Positions 58,024 to 64,000 of a stretch of DNA of 64,000 nt are shown in pieces; within the stretch, counting starts at the first letter, position 1, and each line of letters begins with the position of its first letter. This DNA comes from Strigamia acuminata (taxonomy: Eukaryota; Arthropoda; Chilopoda; Geophilomorpha; Linotaeniidae), in contig OX442324.1 in assembly GCA_949358305.1 (NCBI GenBank), forward strand, positions 5,895,575 through 5,959,574, given 5' to 3'. A program made the position numbers and the translations under genes. The notes under the pieces were generated by a model that worked only from the letters and a program-made list of their open reading frames with translations, had not been told where the DNA came from and ran no database searches.

Positions 58024-58143
58024 GACCTCCTCCCGGTAAAGTCGGTTCGGGGCGGCGCGCGGTGCAATAAACGCCGCCGAAGCCCCGGCGTTTATTCGGG
58101 CCCGGCGTTTGAATGAACCCGGGGGTTTAAATGAGGCAGTACG
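58024..58143. mobile_element. GC-rich insertion, copy 4 of 5
   Basis: Same as 50191-50310. Confidence 0.75.
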
Positions 58144-58497
58144 ATACCTTTTAACAATAGTTTCACATTATTTTAAAGTAAACTTTTTCAAAGTTAAACC
58201 AAAAAAAATATTAAAAGTAAAAACATCATATGTATTTGTTAATTTTGATGCAGTGAAGCATCTATAGTAGTGTTAACTGACAACTGTCGTCTGACAACGT
58301 AAAACGTGTATTATCGGGGTTAAACAGTGTTAAACCGTGTAATAATAGGGCTCAGTCTGTGTAGAAATCATTTAATATCAGGTTTAATCGGCGTAAAAAC
58401 ACGAAAAAATGATTAAAATCGAAAAAAAATTGAAATATCGATTTTTTAAAAAAATTTTATTCAACCGAAACTCACAGCCAGATTAGAATTGCAAGAA

Positions 58498-59228
58498 AAA
58501 TTCCCAATTTTTCTCGTAAACTTCCCAATTTTTCTCGTAAAATTCCCAATTTTTCTCGTAAAATTCCTAATTTTTCTCGTAAACTTCCCAATTTTTCTCG
58601 TAAAATTCCCAATTTTTCTCGTAAAATTCCCAATTTTTCTCGTAAACTTCCCAATTTTTCTCGTAAAATTCCCAATTTTTCTCGTAAAATTCCCAATTTT
58701 TCTCGTAAAATTCCCAATTTTTCTCGTAAAATTCCCAATTTTTCTCGTAAAATTCCCAATTTTTCTCGTAAAATTCCCAATTTTTCTCGTAAACTTCCCA
58801 ATTTTTCTCGTAAAATTCCCAATTTTTCTCGTAAACTTCCCAATTTTTCTCGTAAAATTCCCAATTTTTCTCGTAAAATTCCCAATTTTTCTCGTAAAAT
58901 TCCCAATTTTTCTCGTAAAATTCCCAATTTTTCTCGTAAAATTCCCAATTTTTCTCGTAAAATTCCCAATTTTTCTCGTAAAATTCCCAATTTTTCTCGT
59001 AAAATTCCCAATTTTTCTCGTAAAATTCCCAATTTTTCTCGTAAAATTCCCAATTTTTCTCGTAAAATTCCCAATTTTTCTCGTAAAATTCCCAATTTTT
59101 CTCGTAAAATTCCCAATTTTTCTCGTAAAATTCCCAATTTTTCTCGTAAAATTCCCAATTTTTCTCGTAAAATTCCCAATTTTTCTCGTAAAATTCCCAA
59201 TTTTTCTCGTAAAATTCCCAATTTTTCA
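58498..59228. repeat. 21-bp minisatellite array, about 35 units
   Basis: Same start and variant order as the arrays at 50665 and 56146, two units longer than the first. Confidence 0.97.
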
Positions 59229-59623
59229 AAGTTAAACCAAAAAAAATATTAAGAGTAAAAACATCATACCGGTATGCGGTATTTGTAATTTGTGATGCAG
59301 TGAAGCATCTAGTGTTAACTGAGTGACGGCTGTCGTCTGACAACGTAAAAAGTTTTAAAACGTGTGTTATTGAGATTAAACAGTTGTAAAAGCATGGAAA
59401 AAAATTAAATTATTGATTTTTTGAAAACTTTTATTCACCTACAAGTAAAACTTCCAGCCCGATTAGAATTGCAAGAATAATTTGGAATTTTACATGAATA
59501 ATGGGGGAGAAAAGGAAAAATAAGAAAAATATTAATAAAAATATATATTTTCCTTTGAAAATTTATTATTTTAAATATTTTTGTGTAAATTGTGTATTTA
59601 ATTTGCTTTCCTCTTTATTTCAG

Positions 59624-59720
59624 ATTAAATATCCAACTATACAGCCGCCATAATGACACCACAATTGGCCTTCGTCGACATGTTCGAGTTCGACGAGGAA
59701 ATGCACAAACACACACTTGT
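59624..59720 (+). CDS. putative exon, copy 5 of 5
   Basis: Identical to 49419-49515. Confidence 0.35.
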
Positions 59721-60395
59721 GTAAGTAAATCTTAAAAAATTTATTATTTACAACTTAATCACTTTATAAATCGAGGTAAATTCCGTCTCAAATTCAATAC
59801 GAATTAAGATATGCTGGTTGAATATTAAAATTTTAAAAGAGATTTATTTTTTCTACAAGCTTATTGTAAAGATTTTAGGCGCCCCTTCTTTATGTAGTGA
59901 TCCTGCACGGCGATACTTGCTTGGAAGGAATGTAGAAAGATTTAAAAACGTGTGTTATTGAGGTTTTTAGGAAATAATTTAATGAATTTCGGTATTTTTA
60001 ATTTTTACGAAACTTGCTGAATTCGAACGAGTCTGTTCATGAGCACATATACTTGGGTGAATAAATTTTGCCTCAAATTAAATGTGAATATGAATATGAA
60101 TATGAATATTAAATATGAATAATAAATTTTCAAAAGAAATTTATTTTTTCCAACTGGTTTAACGTAGTGTCCTCCCGTTTTTAATACGTCTTACAGTTTT
60201 ATCAATTTTTTTTTCGATTTTAATCATTTTGTATGTTTTTGCGCATTCTTATACAGTTTGAACTCGATGGAGCACGATTTTACACGGTTTGAACCCGATT
60301 TTAGACGTTTTTGCATTATTCTATCCGAATTTTACATGAGTTCACACGTTTTTATAATAAGTTATTAAAAATATTTTGTAAAGTTTTGAAATACC

Positions 60396-60514
60396 GACCT
60401 CCTCCCGGTAAAGTCGGTTCGGGCGGCGCGCGGTGCAATAAACGCCGCCGAAGCCCCGGCGTTTATTCGGGCCCGGCGTTTGAATGAACCCGGGGGTTTA
60501 AATGAGGCAGTACG
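60396..60514. mobile_element. GC-rich insertion, copy 5 of 5
   Basis: Same one-base-shorter variant as 52521-52639. Confidence 0.75.
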
Positions 60515-60869
60515 ATACCTTTTAACAATAGTTTCACATTATTTTAAAGTAAACTTTTTCAAAGTTAAACCAAAAAAAATATTAAAAGTAAAAACATCAT
60601 ATGTATTTGTTAATTTTGATGCAGTGAAGCATCTATAGTAGTGTTAACTGACAACTGTCGTCTGACAACGTAAAACGTGTATTATCGGGGTTAAACAGTG
60701 TTAAACCGTGTAATAATAGGGCTCAGTCTGTGTAGAAATCATTTAATATCAGGTTTAATCGGCGTAAAAACACGAAAAAATGATTAAAATCGAAAAAAAA
60801 TTGAAATATCGATTTTTTAAAAAAATTTTATTCAACCGAAACTCACAGCCAGATTAGAATTGCAAGAAA

Positions 60870-61113
60870 AATTCCCAATTTTTCTCGTAAACTTCCCAAT
60901 TTTTCTCGTAAAATTCCCAATTTTTCTCGTAAAATTCCCAATTTTTCTCGTAAACTTCCCAATTTTTCTCGTAAAATTCCCAATTTTTCTCGTAAAATTC
61001 CCAATTTTTCTCGTAAACTTCCCAATTTTTCTCGTAAAATTCCCAATTTTTTTCGTAAAATTCCCAATTTTTCTCGTAAAATTCCCAATTTTTCTCGTAA
61101 AATTCCCAATTTT
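60870..61113. repeat. 21-bp minisatellite, short array
   Basis: Matches 52995-53238, including the TTTTTTTCG variant unit, and again ends at a superunit boundary. Confidence 0.95.
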
Positions 61114-61505
61114 TTATTGAATCGTGATATTTTTAATTTTTGAGAAACAAACTGTTTCAAAATGGCTGAATTGAAAGAAATTACTGAGAAAATACTGGGG
61201 TTCACAATAATAACATCACGGTGGTGGGTGGTAGTGGTAATGCGCATAAGTGGCTTGGTTCTCAGCCAATCACAACAACCGGAAGTAACAATCAAGGTGC
61301 ATTATGGGATAAAGAACATGTTCTGACGCGATGGCTTAGGACAGCAGCAACCATTGGCCTGTATATTTAGAATTAATCTTCAGCCATCCACTCGTTTCGA
61401 GGAGGGAAATTTGAGTTTGTTTATTTTAAACTATATTTAAGATTGTAAATGTTCAAGAATTGTCGAAAAATAGCAAAATAATTTAACAAATTTCTGTATT
61501 TTTAG

Positions 61506-61611
61506 AATTTTAGAAGGCGAACCATTCTGGAATCAAATCGCACCGCCATTTTTCGCAACTCAATCCGGAGCCATCCACTCCTCCTTGATGGGAATTTCAA
61601 GTTGTACAATG
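61506..61611 (+). CDS. putative exon, copy 3 of 3
   Basis: Identical to 47905-48010. Confidence 0.3.
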
Positions 61612-61706
61612 GTAAGTACTGTTTTAAATTAATAATAATAATAATTAATAATAAATTAATAAATTTCGCCTCAAATTAAATATGAATTAAGATATTGCTT
61701 ATGAAT

Positions 61707-61966
61707 GGTTGTTGTTCACATGTGCCCCAATGTTCGCCATTGTTAGGTCAACTCAACTCAACCTAACCTGACCTGACCTGACCTGACCTAACCTAACCTA
61801 ACCTGACCTGACCTAACCTAACCTGACCTGACCTGACCTGACCTAACCTAACCTGACCTAACTTGACCTGACCTGACCTAACCTGACCTGACCTGACCTG
61901 ACCTGACCTGACCTAACCTGACCTAACTCAACAATGGCGAACATTGGGGCAGAAGTGAACAACAGC
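61707..61966. mobile_element. telomere-like MITE, copy 3
   Basis: Identical to 48106-48365 including the flanking CTTATGAAT. Confidence 0.85.
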
Positions 61967-62010
61967 CTTATGAATATTAAATTTACAAAGAAATTTGTTT
62001 TTCCCTGCTA

Positions 62011-62338
62011 CAGTTCGTGCACGGTATCTTGATGCTAAATTCGTACGCGGCATCCCATACTGCGCAGACGATTTTCTATTTCCAGTTGTTATATTGCAGT
62101 ATTAAGCCTAATATTAGGCCTAATGATGCGAAAACAAAGTAAATAAACAAAAATATTTTGGTACTAAGTTGTAAATTTCTTTTAAATATGAGTTTATTGT
62201 TTTTATTTACTTTATTTTAGCATTATTAGGCCTAATATTAGGCTTAATACTGCTAAATAACTTCTGGAATTAGAAAATCGTCTGCGCAGAATGGGATGCG
62301 CAGTACGAATTTAGCATCAAGATACTGTGCGCGAACCA
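62011..62338. mobile_element. TA-flanked MITE, copy 3
   Basis: Identical to 48410-48737. Confidence 0.8.
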
Positions 62339-62536
62339 TAGTTTAATGTGGTGTCCTTCCGTTTATAATACATTTTTTCGATTTTTGATTTTCGATTTTT
62401 TTTACCGATTTTAATCATTTTGTCATGCTTTTGAGCATTCTTACACTGTTTGAACCCGATATAGCGCAATTTTACACTGTTTGAACTTGGTATAGCACGA
62501 TTTTTATTCTATCCGAATTTTACATGAGTTCACACG

Positions 62537-63182
62537 TTTTTCTCGTAAACTTCCCAATTTTTCTCGTAAAATTCCCAATTTTTCTCGTAAAATTCCCAAT
62601 TTTTCTCGTAAAATTCCCAATTTTTCTCGTAAAATTCCCAATTTTTCTCGTAAAATTCCCAATTTTTCTCGTAAAATTCCCAATTTTTCTCGTAAAATAC
62701 CCAATTTTTCTCGTAAAATTCCCAATTTTTCTCGTAAAATTCCCAATTTTTCTCGTAAAATTCCCAATTTTTCTCGTAAAATTCCCAATTTTTCTCGTAA
62801 AATTCCCAATTTTTCTCGTAAAATTCCCAATTTTTCTCGTAAAATTCCCAATTTTTCTCGTAAAATTCCCAATTTTTCTCGCAAAATTCCCAATTTTTCT
62901 CGCAAAATTTCCAATTTTTTTCGGAAAATTTCCCAATTTTTTTCGCAAAAATTCCCAATTTTTCTCGCAAAAATTCCCAATTTTTCTCGTAAAATTCCCA
63001 ATTTTTCTCGTAAAATTCCCAATTTTTCTCGTAAAATTCCCAATTTTTCTCGTAAAATTCCCAATTTTTCTCGTAAAATTCCCAATTTTTCTCGTAAAAT
63101 TCCCAATTTTTCTCGTAAAATTCCCAATTTTTCTCGTAAAATTCCCAATTTTTCTCGTAAAATTCCCAATTTTTCTCATAAA
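62537..63182. repeat. 21-bp minisatellite array, about 31 units, with a degenerate centre
   Basis: It starts abruptly after CATGAGTTCACACGTTTTT, where superunit 1 instead continues ATAATAATTT. The centre (about 62880-62985) has CTCGCAAAA and TTCGGAAAA variant units not seen in the other arrays. The higher-order repeat ends here. Confidence 0.95.
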
Positions 63183-63210
63183 ATTATAAAATTTCTTTTT
63201 TTTAAAACAG

Positions 63211-63317
63211 AAAGCAGACCACATTGAAAATAAATCTCAGAGCCATTTTTAGAGATTTGATTCTGAGCCATCCACAACTTCAAGATGGGAAATGAAGTCC
63301 CTAGATGTTCAAAATGT
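63211..63317 (+). pseudogene. exon-like block, no open frame
   Basis: Between taaaacag and gtaagtat; related to 47364-47476 and 47905-48010. All three frames contain a stop. Confidence 0.4.
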
Positions 63318-64000
63318 GTAAGTATATTTTCCAAATTTAACAAAAATATTGGAAATAATTTAATGAATCAGCCATATTTTAATATTTTTGAAAAGCACAG
63401 TAAACGATGCCTGAATTCAAACATGGCCCTTGGGGTTAGTAATAATAATAATATCAAATTCACAATATCCTAGTCTTGATGAGAAAGATCATGCACATGC
63501 GAATTGCAGAGAAGTGGCTCAGAACTAAGCCAGTTCTGAGCCAATCACAGCGACCGCAGGTAAGAACCAGATTGCATTGTGGGAAGTAGAACAGTATGCA
63601 GTCTGACGCGATGTCAATGGCAACCATTGGGTGGTATATTGAGAATTAATCTTCAGCCATCTACTCAGTTCGAGGTGGGAATTTGAGTTTGTTTATCTAA
63701 ACTACAATTAAGATTTATAACGATTTTTGGCATTTTTAGTTTTTTTTTTCTACCAGAAGGCGGACCACGGTGAAATCGAATCTCTCCTCGCCTTGATGAG
63801 GAATAAAGTTTCCTGAGCTTCAAAATGTAGATTGGTAAGTGCACTTTTTAAATTTATCAATATTTTAGGAAATTCCTTAATGAATTTTGGTATTTTTAAT
63901 TTTTAATTTTCAAGAAACTTAGTAATTCGAACAAATGGCGGCTGAGTGTGTTCATCAGCACACACACACTTGGGTAAATCAATTTCGCTTTGAATTAAAT
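63318..64000 (+). other. diverged copies of the first-exon and second-exon blocks
   Basis: At about 63603-63684 a relative of the exon at 47178 keeps GACGCGATG, GCAACCATTGG and the donor TTCGAG/gtggga but stops after 12 codons. At 63757-63834 a relative of the 47364 block lies between taccag and gtaagtgc, also without an open frame. No other gene is visible to the right edge. Confidence 0.4.

Larger units (their letters stand above)
47519..62536. repeat. higher-order tandem repeat (macrosatellite-like) with nested subunits
   Basis: The marker TTATTGAATCGTAATATTTT and its variant start superunits at 47519, 53239 and 61114, giving 5,720 bp, 7,875 bp and a truncated third. Within them a subunit of 2,330-2,372 bp, marked by the exon at 49419, recurs at 51749, 54900, 57252 and 59624. 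Superunit 2 has one subunit more than superunit 1 and a deletion of about 245 bp (junction near 54594). Copies are almost identical outside the minisatellites, so the amplification is recent, or the assembly has expanded the region. Confidence 0.95.

Noticed and set aside
50639-59343. Open frames of 220-283 aa on both strands in the 47-63-kb region
   Set aside because: They are translations of a 21-bp tandem repeat whose length is a multiple of three. They exist in five frames at once and have no family or start-site support.

Overview
The window is eukaryotic, AT-rich and intron-rich, most likely from an arthropod. Genes have short exons with GT-AG introns, introns carry many poly(A)/poly(T) runs, and one intronic element holds CCTAA/CCTGA pentamers (TTAGG/TCAGG on the other strand, the arthropod telomere type). 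No species can be named from the sequence alone.

Left half (1-33.5 kb): one long minus-strand gene fills this part. Its first exon (32977-33510) encodes a complete SAMD5-like protein. About 16.5 kb downstream follow eleven phase-compatible small exons that read as the N-terminal half of the scaffold SASH1, down to 1719; the SH3 and SAM exons would lie beyond the left edge. SAMD5 and SASH1 are separate neighbouring genes in vertebrates, so this looks like one joined gene. A further minus-strand first exon (1-512) with its own promoter runs off the left edge. Introns hold a palindromic satellite-like repeat of about 177 bp, a MITE-like inverted repeat region and a tRNA-derived SINE-like fragment.

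Middle (33.5-47 kb): a compact cluster. A plus-strand acidic SEP-repeat/coiled-coil protein (34772-36299) is divergent from the SAMD5/SASH1 gene across a perfect RFX X-box palindrome and convergent with TAF12 (36483-37333, minus). TAF12 is divergent from an unrecognised basic AT-hook-like protein gene (to 39507, plus). That gene is convergent with XAB2/SYF1 (39599-45897, minus), a spliceosomal HAT-repeat protein. GATD1 (46081-47042, minus) follows. The second coding exon of XAB2 is split by a 2,545-bp element with long terminal inverted repeats and a perfect 8-bp target duplication. GATD1 has one very short intron that appears to end in TG instead of AG.

Right part (47-64 kb): a plus-strand gene starts about 135 bp from GATD1 and its 5' region has been amplified. 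From 47519 to about 62536 there is a higher-order tandem repeat with superunits of 5,720 bp, 7,875 bp and a partial third. It contains three copies of one exon-like block and five copies of another, both entering in phase 2 and leaving in phase 0, so compatible with the first coding exon. It also holds 21-bp minisatellite arrays, three copies of two different MITEs and five copies of a 120-bp GC-rich insertion. Apparent 220-280 aa open frames there come from the 21-bp minisatellite, which is open in five of six frames.
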